Below the pieces are notes generated by a model. The model worked only from the letters and a program-made list of their open reading frames with translations, searched no databases and was not told the DNA's origin. Below are positions 6,861 to 13,046 of a stretch of DNA of 15,143 bases, one piece after another. The position numbers and the translations under genes are program-made. The DNA is from Candidatus Kapaibacterium sp. GTDB lineage: Bacteria > Bacteroidota > Ignavibacteria > Kapaibacteriales > UBA961. Each line of letters starts with the position of its first letter. Within the stretch, counting starts at the first letter, position 1. Location of the stretch: contig JALRHN010000034.1 in the NCBI GenBank assembly GCA_023259575.1, positions 1 through 15,143 of the forward strand, written 5' to 3'.

Positions 6861-8081
6861 TTAGAATGTAATAGTAATGCCATATAAGATGTCTAATTTT
6901 TGAGTTTGAAACCAATTTCCTTGAAATTGATAATTCATCCAGGATTGTTCGCAACCAATATTTACTGCAAATTTAGGTGTAATCGGATATATAATACCGG
7001 TACCTATGCTTCCTAATAAGCCAACTTCAGTTCCACCAGCAAAACCAGAAAGATATAACTGAGAACCTTTAGCAATAATTTCTTGTGGATTAGTTCTGGC
7101 TTGCACAAAAATTCCACCAGACAGCATAGGAGATAATTGATAAAAATCAACAGATCTATTATCTTTAATTCCTTGATATTGCAAGGCATATAATTCACGT
7201 CCTGTTTCAAATCCTACTGCAAAGTTGTCTGACAAAGAATATGCGAAAGCTAATTTTACATTGTCTGTTATAGAAGCGGTTGGTTGAATTCCTGAATATT
7301 CATTGCCACTTACAGTTGATAATCCGCGGATTTGAGTCCAGAACAAAGGATATTCTGTTTTGGTCTCATTTATAATTTGTGATGGCTCAATTGTCTTGGC
7401 TACTGCATTTATAATATTTGATTCATTTGTTAACGGAAGTGTTGCTATGTCTTTTTCTACAATCGTCTGGGGGATATCTGTAATTGTTACATGAGAAGCT
7501 ATTTCATGAGGTGTAGACAATGCAGATATAATATCGTTGTTCTTTTCGATAGGTTCTTGTTGAATAATTCTATCTCTGTATACAATTTTTGTTGGTTGTT
7601 GTAAAATTATAGCAGGAACCTGTGCATTTCCTCCAGAAGAAATTGCAGTTTGAGAAGGTGTAACATAATTTTTTGCAGAATCCATTAGTGATAATAGTTC
7701 ATTCCGATCATTAGAGTATTTATCTAATGTATATGCAATTCCTGATCCAATACTTATTGTTAGAAGAGCCAAAGGTATTAAGTATTTTTTCCACATATTC
7801 GAATGTGTTTGTACAGGTAATTCTGCTGCTTTTGGAAGATGTAAACCGATGGAAGAGAAAATTATATCTTTAGACTCAGTAGGAGGTGTAAATGCTTCGA
7901 TATCATTGTGAACAGCATTACGAATCGCTAATAATTCTCTCATCGAAGAGCGAATATCATTATCATTAACAGCAAGCTTCGAAAATAATTCTTGCTCTTT
8001 TTCTAGAGATAATTCTCCATCTAGAAAAGAAATAAGCAGTTGTTCTGATTCAGAAGATAAATGTAAATTATTAATATCCAT
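6861..8081 (-). CDS. Predicted dual membrane-spanning anti-sigma factor with C-terminal outer-membrane beta-barrel (Dma-like)
   Basis: The 406-residue product has four parts. Residues 1-95 are a soluble, mostly helical cytoplasmic region, including LISFLDGELSLEKEQEL (16-32), typical of anti-sigma N-termini. Residues 99-118 are one hydrophobic helix (YLIPLALLTISIGSGIAYTL). Residues 120-243 are a low-complexity, probably disordered linker long enough to cross the periplasm. Residues 244-406 can be read as about eight amphipathic beta strands ending in LDILYGITITF, with the C-terminal Phe usual for outer-membrane barrels. The gene follows an ECF sigma gene by 26 bases, so it is most likely the cognate anti-sigma. 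Anti-sigma factors with this architecture (Dma) have been described in Bacteroides thetaiotaomicron, where they connect the outer membrane to cytoplasmic sigma control. The topology here is predicted from sequence only. The alternative is an inner-membrane anti-sigma with a periplasmic beta domain. Confidence 0.78.
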   Translation of the reverse strand: MDINNLHLSSESEQLLISFLDGELSLEKEQELFSKLAVNDNDIRSSMRELLAIRNAVHNDIEAFTPPTESKDIIFSSIGLHLPKAAELPVQTHSNMWKKYLIPLALLTISIGSGIAYTLDKYSNDRNELLSLMDSAKNYVTPSQTAISSGGNAQVPAIILQQPTKIVYRDRIIQQEPIEKNNDIISALSTPHEIASHVTITDIPQTIVEKDIATLPLTNESNIINAVAKTIEPSQIINETKTEYPLFWTQIRGLSTVSGNEYSGIQPTASITDNVKLAFAYSLSDNFAVGFETGRELYALQYQGIKDNRSVDFYQLSPMLSGGIFVQARTNPQEIIAKGSQLYLSGFAGGTEVGLLGSIGTGIIYPITPKFAVNIGCEQSWMNYQFQGNWFQTQKLDILYGITITF

Positions 8082-8107
8082 ATATGTTCAGCATTGAAAG
8101 ATGCAAA

Positions 8108-8671
8108 TTATTGTGATAAATCCGATAAATAAGGAGCTAAAATCTCACGAATTTTCTGTTTTGCTCTAAATATTCTGATTTTAACAGTTGCTAAGCTGGT
8201 TTGGGTTAAGTCGGCAATTTCTTGATAACTTAATCCATCATATTCTCTTAAAACAAAAGATTCTCTGTAGTCTTCAGGTAATAATTCTAGAGCTGTAGTA
8301 ACTAAAGAGAGTAACTCTTTTTTTTCGTGCGAATATTCTTCTGTAAAGGGAAGATGATAATCTTCTAAATTTGTTGTTCTATGATTATTTCTCTGCATAT
8401 TTAGACATATATTCCTTGCAATTCTTAATAAATAAGCAGGAACATTTGTCATCTCTCTGTTTTGTTGTGCACTATTATAGAACCGTATAAACGTTTCTTG
8501 AAATGCATCTTGTGCACTTTCTCTATCGCCTAAAATTCTTCTGCAATAAGCAAAAATCCTAGGAGAATATCTGGCATAAAGTTCTGCAAATGCAGGCTCT
8601 GAAACGCTTTTACCATTTTTCAGTGCAGCATAGAGCTCTATATCCGAAACATGTGCATTTGAAGAATTCAT
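8108..8671 (-). CDS. ECF-type (extracytoplasmic function) RNA polymerase sigma factor
   Basis: The 187-residue protein has the two-domain ECF layout. Region 2 spans about residues 27-95, including AYCRRILGDRESAQDAFQETF for core binding and -10 recognition, and VPAYLLRIARNICLN. Region 4 spans about 118-178, with LPEDYRESFVLREYDGLSYQEIA and a helix-turn-helix of the ATVKIRIFRAKQKIRE type for -35 recognition. No region 1 or 3 is present, and there is no C-terminal extension. It leads a four-gene minus-strand operon, with the predicted anti-sigma gene 26 bases downstream. No Shine-Dalgarno sequence is evident before the ATG, which is common in this group. A GTAACTT heptamer 34 bases upstream could be its own -35 element, with TCTA at 8684-8687 as a -10, implying autoregulation. 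That promoter reading is inference. Confidence 0.95.
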   Translation of the reverse strand: MNSSNAHVSDIELYAALKNGKSVSEPAFAELYARYSPRIFAYCRRILGDRESAQDAFQETFIRFYNSAQQNREMTNVPAYLLRIARNICLNMQRNNHRTTNLEDYHLPFTEEYSHEKKELLSLVTTALELLPEDYRESFVLREYDGLSYQEIADLTQTSLATVKIRIFRAKQKIREILAPYLSDLSQ

Positions 8672-8683
8672 AAACAGTAATTA

Positions 8684-8712
8684 TAGAAACAAACTTTGCA
8701 GTATTAAGTTAC
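8684..8712 (-). promoter_or_regulatory. Candidate ECF-type promoter of the sigma operon
   Basis: On the minus strand GTAACTT (8706-8712) resembles the AAC-containing -35 of ECF promoters. TCTA (8684-8687) follows after 18 bases, slightly longer than the usual 16-17. It would give an almost leaderless transcript of the sigma gene. It is a weak call, supported mainly by the mirror-image copy in front of the terC-family gene. Confidence 0.25.
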
Positions 8713-8816
8713 AGATAAAAATCTACAAACTATTAACAAATCAAATCATTAGCGAAGATAATCATAATTTATCTTCAATAGATTGCTTGTATTTTTTTTT
8801 GTGATGTGTCCCTTTA

Positions 8817-8823
8817 GTAACTT
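8817..8823 (+). promoter_or_regulatory. GTAACTT heptamer in front of the TerC-family gene
   Basis: This is the same heptamer as the one facing the sigma gene, in opposite orientation and likewise exactly 34 bases before the chosen start codon (8858). No clear -10 partner is visible downstream, so a promoter role is uncertain. Confidence 0.2.
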
Positions 8824-8857
8824 GTGTTAAAATTTAATAAAATAATTGCTTGAAATC

Positions 8858-9601
8858 ATGGAAATATTACATTCAGTTTTTACCCCAGAAGGATTATTTA
8901 GTCTATTGACTTTATCTTTATTAGAAATTGTATTGGGAATCGACAATGTAATTTTTGTGTCCATTATCGTGGGTAAATTACCTGCACAAGATCATTCAAA
9001 GGCCAGAAAAATTTGGATAGTTGGAGCTTTGCTTCTTCGTACTATTTTATTGCTGAGTATTTCGTGGATTGCAGGTTTGGTGTATCCATTATTTACGGTT
9101 GTACAACATGAGTTTTCGGGGCGTGATTTAATTATGATGTTTGGGGGATTATTTCTGCTTGCAAAAAGCACAATAGAAATCCATTCCAAGTTAGAAGGAG
9201 AAAGTCATCATCAAGATAACAATACTACTATAAAAGCTAAAGCATTTACATCTATAATGGCGCAGGTGTTATTAATTGATTTGGTGTTTTCATTAGATTC
9301 GGTTATTACAGCAATTGGATTGGCAAATCAAATACCGATTATGATTATGGCTATCATTATAGCTTTGATAATCATGTTGTTCTCATCCACTTCAATCAGT
9401 ACATATATAGAAAGGCATCCTACGTTAAAGATGTTAGCATTATCATTTTTATTAATGGTTGGCCTTACATTATTTATTGAAGGATTTGGTATACATGTAC
9501 CTAAAGGATATATATACACAGCAATGGCATTTTCTTTATTAGTAGAAGTACTAAATATGAGATTTCGTAACAATCAGAATAAACCTTTACATCTGCGTTG
9601 A
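8858..9601 (+). CDS. TerC-family integral membrane protein
   Basis: This is a polytopic inner-membrane protein of the TerC family, whose members are linked to tellurium resistance and, in several bacteria, to metal (manganese) export associated with protein secretion. The 247 residues contain about seven hydrophobic segments. Both family signatures are present: LLEIVLGIDNVIF (21-33) and the related LIDLVFSLDSVITAIG (139-154), which carry acidic residues within the membrane. A His- and Gly-containing hydrophilic loop lies at about 110-128. I prefer the ATG at 8858; an in-frame TTG at 8846 would add four residues. No Shine-Dalgarno sequence is visible for either. The aminotransferase gene follows after 9 bases and is probably co-transcribed. 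It is divergent from the ECF sigma operon. The exact ion or substrate cannot be told from the sequence. Confidence 0.92.
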   Translation: MEILHSVFTPEGLFSLLTLSLLEIVLGIDNVIFVSIIVGKLPAQDHSKARKIWIVGALLLRTILLLSISWIAGLVYPLFTVVQHEFSGRDLIMMFGGLFLLAKSTIEIHSKLEGESHHQDNNTTIKAKAFTSIMAQVLLIDLVFSLDSVITAIGLANQIPIMIMAIIIALIIMLFSSTSISTYIERHPTLKMLALSFLLMVGLTLFIEGFGIHVPKGYIYTAMAFSLLVEVLNMRFRNNQNKPLHLR

Positions 9602-9610
9602 TAACACTGC

Positions 9611-10792
9611 ATGAAAACTTCCAATTTAAAATTAGCTGCTTCACAAAGAACAGAGTCTTTTGGTACATCCATATTTACTGAGATTAGTGCATTAGCACAA
9701 GAATATAATGCAGTAAATTTAGGACAAGGTTTCCCAGATTTTGATGGTCCGATAGAAATAAAACGGATTGCGATGGAGGCTATAGCTTCTGGTAGAAATC
9801 AATATGCTGCTATGTCTGGTGAAAACGGCTTTAAAAAATCAATTGCAAGACATTCCTCAAGATTTTATCAGCATGAGATTGACCCAACTTCTCACATAAC
9901 TGTTATGTCTGGTGCAACAGAAGCTTTATTCTCTACAATATTAGCTTTTATTAATCCTGGTGATGAAGTTATAGTATTTGAACCATGCTATGATTCATAT
10001 GTTCCAGCGATTACTATTGCTGGGGGAATTCCAGTTCCTGTAACATTACATGAACCAATATATAGATTTAACCCTGTAGAGTTAAAAGCTGCTTTTTCAG
10101 AAAAAACTAAAGCAATTATTATTAATACCCCTCATAACCCTTCCGGCACAGTATTTAATAGATCGGAATTAGGTTTTATATCTGATTTATGTAATGAATT
10201 TGATGTGCTTGCAATTGTTGATGAAGTATATGAACATCTAGTTTTTGATAATCATACTCACATACAATTGCGATCCATGCCAGATATGGAAAACCGAACA
10301 ATTACTATATCAAGTATCGGTAAAACATTCTCATTTACCGGATGGAAATTAGGTTGGGCAATTTCTAATGAAAAGCTACAAAAACCAATAAGAAATGTGC
10401 ATCAATTTAATGTGTTTTCCAGCATTACTCCAATGCAATATGCAGCAGCAGCAGCTCTAGATTTACCAGAAGAATATTATAATCAATTAAAACAGGATTA
10501 TCAGAAAAAAAGAGATTATCTTTCATCGATTTTATCACATGCTGGCCTTTATCCTATTGTATCAGAAGGAACGTATTTTATGATGGCGGATACAGTTGAT
10601 TTCCCATTTGCACATACGAATGATTTTGCTAAATGGCTAATCAAAACGTGTGGAATTGCATGTATTCCCCCAGGAAGTTTTTATCTACGTCCCGAAAGAG
10701 CAAGTACTTATGTTAGGTTTTGCTTTTGTAAAAAGTATTCTACACTTGAAACAGCAGCTGAACGTTTTTTAACTATAAAAGACCATATTTAA
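9611..10792 (+). CDS. Pyridoxal-phosphate-dependent aminotransferase, class I (methionine/kynurenine aminotransferase-like)
   Basis: A cytoplasmic fold-type I aminotransferase of 393 residues, full length. Landmarks are LGQGFPDFDGP (37-47) for substrate binding, VMSGATEALF (98-107) in the phosphate-binding loop, NTPHNPSGTVF (172-182, Asn176), VDEVYEHLVF (203-212, Asp204 pairing with the pyridine nitrogen), SSIGKTFSFTGWKLGW (234-249, Lys238 forming the Schiff base) and YVRFCFCK with Arg369 for the substrate carboxylate. The GQGFPDFDGP and TGWKLGW motifs place it with the YbdL / kynurenine aminotransferase branch, which commonly transaminates methionine, aromatic amino acids or glutamine with a 2-oxo acid. 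Exact specificity is uncertain. It is 9 bases downstream of the TerC-family gene, and a weak inverted repeat follows its stop. Confidence 0.93.
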   Translation: MKTSNLKLAASQRTESFGTSIFTEISALAQEYNAVNLGQGFPDFDGPIEIKRIAMEAIASGRNQYAAMSGENGFKKSIARHSSRFYQHEIDPTSHITVMSGATEALFSTILAFINPGDEVIVFEPCYDSYVPAITIAGGIPVPVTLHEPIYRFNPVELKAAFSEKTKAIIINTPHNPSGTVFNRSELGFISDLCNEFDVLAIVDEVYEHLVFDNHTHIQLRSMPDMENRTITISSIGKTFSFTGWKLGWAISNEKLQKPIRNVHQFNVFSSITPMQYAAAAALDLPEEYYNQLKQDYQKKRDYLSSILSHAGLYPIVSEGTYFMMADTVDFPFAHTNDFAKWLIKTCGIACIPPGSFYLRPERASTYVRFCFCKKYSTLETAAERFLTIKDHI

Positions 10793-10814
10793 AGTATGTT
10801 AGCTTAAACATACT
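10793..10814 (+). terminator. Weak hairpin after the aminotransferase gene
   Basis: AGTATGTT (10793-10800) and AACATACT (10807-10814) form an 8-pair stem with a 6-base loop, right after the stop codon. The stem is AT-rich and no U tract follows, so it is a poor intrinsic terminator. It may stabilise the 3' end or be only an incidental repeat. Confidence 0.3.
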
Positions 10815-10891
10815 AAGTTGTTCATGGATAAAATTTAATGATTATGTACATAGGTAAGTCAAAAGCATTAGATACTTTTAATTTTGTTTAA

Positions 10892-10920
10892 TTGTTCGAT
10901 GTAAAATTTTGGTAATTTTG
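10892..10920 (+). promoter_or_regulatory. Bacteroidota-type promoter of trxA
   Basis: TTG (10892-10894), an 18-base spacer and TAATTTTG (10913-10920) match the -33/-7 pattern TTG-N18 to 20-TAnnTTTG of Bacteroidota sigma-A promoters. Transcription would begin around 10925-10928, giving a leader of about 35-40 bases before the trxA ATG at 10964. An AAGG ribosome binding site lies at 10951-10954. Confidence 0.65.
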
Positions 10921-10963
10921 TCGGCATTAATAAATAAATCATTCTAACTTAAGGTAATATAAT

Positions 10964-11290
10964 ATGTCACACCCTTTGCATATTACAGATGAAAATTTTG
11001 AAACTGAAGTTCTTAAATCAGATAAACCAGTATTAGTAGACTTTTGGGCTACATGGTGTGGTCCATGCCGTATGATTGCTCCTATCATTGAAGATTTAGC
11101 AGGTGAATATGAAGGAAAAGTTGTTATTGGCAAAATGGATGTTGATAGCAATCAAATGGCACCACAGAAATATGGAATCAGATCAATCCCTACAATATTA
11201 ATCTTTAAAGGTGGGGAAATGGTTGATACTATTATTGGAGCTGTAAGTAAGCAATATATTGCAGAACGTTTAGAAGCTCATTCTAATTAA
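10964..11290 (+). CDS. trxA: Thioredoxin
   Basis: A 108-residue cytoplasmic dithiol-disulfide oxidoreductase that reduces protein disulfides using electrons from thioredoxin reductase. It has the classical active site WCGPC (31-35, Cys32 and Cys35) preceded by VDFWAT, the buried Asp26 in VLVDF, and the cis-proline loop SIPT (Pro76). The length is the standard one, there is no signal peptide, and the ending is a normal thioredoxin C-terminal helix. It has its own recognisable promoter and is followed after 14 bases by the carbinolamine dehydratase gene on the same strand, so the two are probably one transcript. Nothing in the active site is unusual. Confidence 0.97.
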   Translation: MSHPLHITDENFETEVLKSDKPVLVDFWATWCGPCRMIAPIIEDLAGEYEGKVVIGKMDVDSNQMAPQKYGIRSIPTILIFKGGEMVDTIIGAVSKQYIAERLEAHSN

Positions 11291-11304
11291 TTCTACATAT
11301 TATT

Positions 11305-11598
11305 ATGAGTAGACCAGAATTGCTTTCCAAAGAATTAATCGATAATCATAGTGCTTTATTGCCTATGTGGATTAATGATGGATTAAGCCTTAAAAGACAA
11401 TTTATCCTATCAAATTTTGCATCAGCTATTGGATTTATTAATGCGATTGCAATTTTATCCGAAGCTATGGATCATCATCCAGATATCCATCTATATGGAT
11501 GGAATAAAGTTTCTGTTTTGATTAGTACGCATGATAAAGGTGGGTTAACAGAATTAGATTTCCAGTTAGCATCCAAAATTGACTCTATTTCCTTTTGA
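11305..11598 (+). CDS. phhB: Pterin-4a-carbinolamine dehydratase (PCD/DCoH family)
   Basis: This 97-residue protein belongs to the PCD/DCoH family, which dehydrates 4a-hydroxytetrahydrobiopterin (EC 4.2.1.96) to recycle the pterin cofactor of aromatic amino acid hydroxylases. It has been linked to other pterin metabolism in bacteria that lack such hydroxylases. The active-site signature is intact: MDHHPDIHLYGWNKVSV (55-71, His57, His58, Pro59) and STHDKGGLTELD (74-85, His76 and Asp85). It begins 14 bases after trxA and has no strong ribosome binding site, suggesting translation linked to trxA. A structured terminator follows its stop. No phenylalanine hydroxylase is present in the window, so its substrate context is open. 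Confidence 0.9.
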   Translation: MSRPELLSKELIDNHSALLPMWINDGLSLKRQFILSNFASAIGFINAIAILSEAMDHHPDIHLYGWNKVSVLISTHDKGGLTELDFQLASKIDSISF

Positions 11599-11617
11599 TA
11601 TGAAATAGATATAGTTG

Positions 11618-11661
11618 AAAAGGACGCCATTGTTCATTGCGGCAAAGGATGTCCTTTTTTT
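11618..11661 (+). terminator. Intrinsic terminator after trxA-PCD
   Basis: AAAAGGAC (11618-11625) pairs with GTCCTTTT (11651-11658). A further short GCC/GGC pairing (11626-11628 with 11641-11643) is possible inside, and the T run extends to 11661. It starts 19 bases after the PCD stop codon. The internal region is longer than in a minimal terminator. Confidence 0.8.
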
Positions 11662-11678
11662 ATAAAATGTAAATAATA

Positions 11679-11690
11679 ATGTAATTACAT
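11679..11690. repeat. 12-base perfect palindrome upstream of eno
   Basis: ATGTAATTACAT lies 32 bases before the eno start, downstream of the preceding terminator, so it falls in the only space available for the eno promoter. An extra ATGTAA half lies at 11667-11672, 12 bases earlier. It could be a dimeric regulator's operator; the function is inference. Confidence 0.35.
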
Positions 11691-11722
11691 ATTCAATCAT
11701 CTGTCTATACAAAGGTTTTACA

Positions 11723-13000
11723 ATGAACCCCTCAATTGCTGATATTCATGCCAGAGAAATTTTAGATTCTCGTGGAAATCCTACTTTAGAAGTTGAAGTA
11801 GTATTAGAAGATGGTTCTTATGGTGTTGCTGCTGTTCCTTCTGGTGCAAGTACCGGGCAAAACGAGGCATGCGAACTTAGAGATGATGATTCTACCAGAT
11901 ATGGTGGAAAAGGTACTTTAAAGGCTGTAGATAATGTTAATGGCACCATTGCAGAGGAACTTGAAGGTTTAGATGCAGATGAACAGGCAGAAATTGATGA
12001 TTTATTGATTGAATTAGATGGAACAGAAAATAAATCTAATCTAGGTGCAAATGCGATACTTGGAGTATCTTTAGCCACAGCAAAGGCATCTGCCGCATAT
12101 TATAATATGCCATTGTATCGTTATTTAGGTGGCATATATGGGAACACATTACCTGTTCCAATGATGAATATTTTGAATGGTGGTGCGCACGCAGATAATA
12201 AAATCGATTTCCAAGAATTTATGATCATGCCAGTAGGAGCGCCCAACTTTAGCGAAGGTTTAAGATGGGGAGTTGAAATTTTTCATCAATTAAAAAGCAC
12301 TTTAAAGAAAAAAGGATATAGCACCAACGTTGGTGATGAAGGTGGATTTGCACCTTCACTAAAGTCCAATGAAGAAGCATTTGATCATATCTTAAATGCA
12401 ATTCTTCTTGCAGGATATAATGCTGGTGATGATATTTTACTTGCAATCGATGTTGCTGCTAGTGAAATGGTAAAGAATGGTGTATATGAAATGTATAAAT
12501 CTGGTACACCTTCCAAAACCTCAGATGAAATGGTTCAGTGGTATACCTCATTATGCTCTCAATATCCATTATTTTCAATAGAGGATGGAATGGGAGAAAA
12601 TGATTGGGAAGGTTGGAAAAAGTTAACAGATGCCTTAGGTGATACGATACAATTGGTTGGAGATGATCTATTTGTAACAAATCCTTCATTTTTAACAAAA
12701 GGTATAGAAACAGGAACCGCAAATGCCATTTTGATTAAAGTAAATCAAATTGGGACATTAACCGAAACTTTAGAAACTATATCTATGGCTCATCAACATG
12801 GCTATAGAACAATTATATCTCACAGATCTGGCGAAACTGAAGACACCACAATTGCTGATATTGCCGTTGCTACAAATGCTGGGCAAATCAAAACGGGTGC
12901 ACCAAGTAGATCTGATAGAGTTGCAAAGTACAATCAATTGCTTAGAATTGAAGAAGAATTAGGCTTCTCTGCAAAATATGCAGGTTTCACAATTTTATAA
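11723..13000 (+). CDS. eno: Enolase (phosphopyruvate hydratase)
   Basis: Enolase (EC 4.2.1.11) interconverts 2-phosphoglycerate and phosphoenolpyruvate in glycolysis and gluconeogenesis. The 425-residue protein is full length. Visible landmarks are REILDSRGNPTLEVEV (11-26), the flexible loop PSGASTGQNEA (39-49), the catalytic Glu206 in NVGDEGGFAP, magnesium ligands Asp243 (AIDVAAS), Glu287 (SIEDG) and Asp314 (VGDDL), the catalytic Lys339 (LIKVNQIGT), and the signature ISHRSGETEDTTIADIAV (365-382). No key residue is missing. The ATG has AAAGG 7 bases upstream. It follows a terminator, so it should have its own promoter in 11662-11722, where I see a palindrome but no consensus element. The phosphohexomutase gene follows after 46 bases, making a sugar-phosphate/glycolysis pair. 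Confidence 0.98.
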   Translation: MNPSIADIHAREILDSRGNPTLEVEVVLEDGSYGVAAVPSGASTGQNEACELRDDDSTRYGGKGTLKAVDNVNGTIAEELEGLDADEQAEIDDLLIELDGTENKSNLGANAILGVSLATAKASAAYYNMPLYRYLGGIYGNTLPVPMMNILNGGAHADNKIDFQEFMIMPVGAPNFSEGLRWGVEIFHQLKSTLKKKGYSTNVGDEGGFAPSLKSNEEAFDHILNAILLAGYNAGDDILLAIDVAASEMVKNGVYEMYKSGTPSKTSDEMVQWYTSLCSQYPLFSIEDGMGENDWEGWKKLTDALGDTIQLVGDDLFVTNPSFLTKGIETGTANAILIKVNQIGTLTETLETISMAHQHGYRTIISHRSGETEDTTIADIAVATNAGQIKTGAPSRSDRVAKYNQLLRIEEELGFSAKYAGFTIL

Positions 13001-13046
13001 ATAGCAATACTATTTTCATGCTCCACCAATTGTTTGAGTAAAAATT

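Noticed and set aside
8792..8800. Nine-T run upstream of the TerC-family gene as a terminator
   Set aside because: No GC-rich hairpin precedes it, and no plus-strand gene ends nearby.
8846..8857. TTG start adding four residues to the TerC-family protein
   Set aside because: Neither start has a clear ribosome binding site. The ATG at 8858 is the more usual codon and the protein already has a normal N-terminus.
10843..10852. TATGTACATA palindrome in the aminotransferase-trxA gap
   Set aside because: It is short, AT-rich and not placed near the recognised trxA promoter. It is likely chance.
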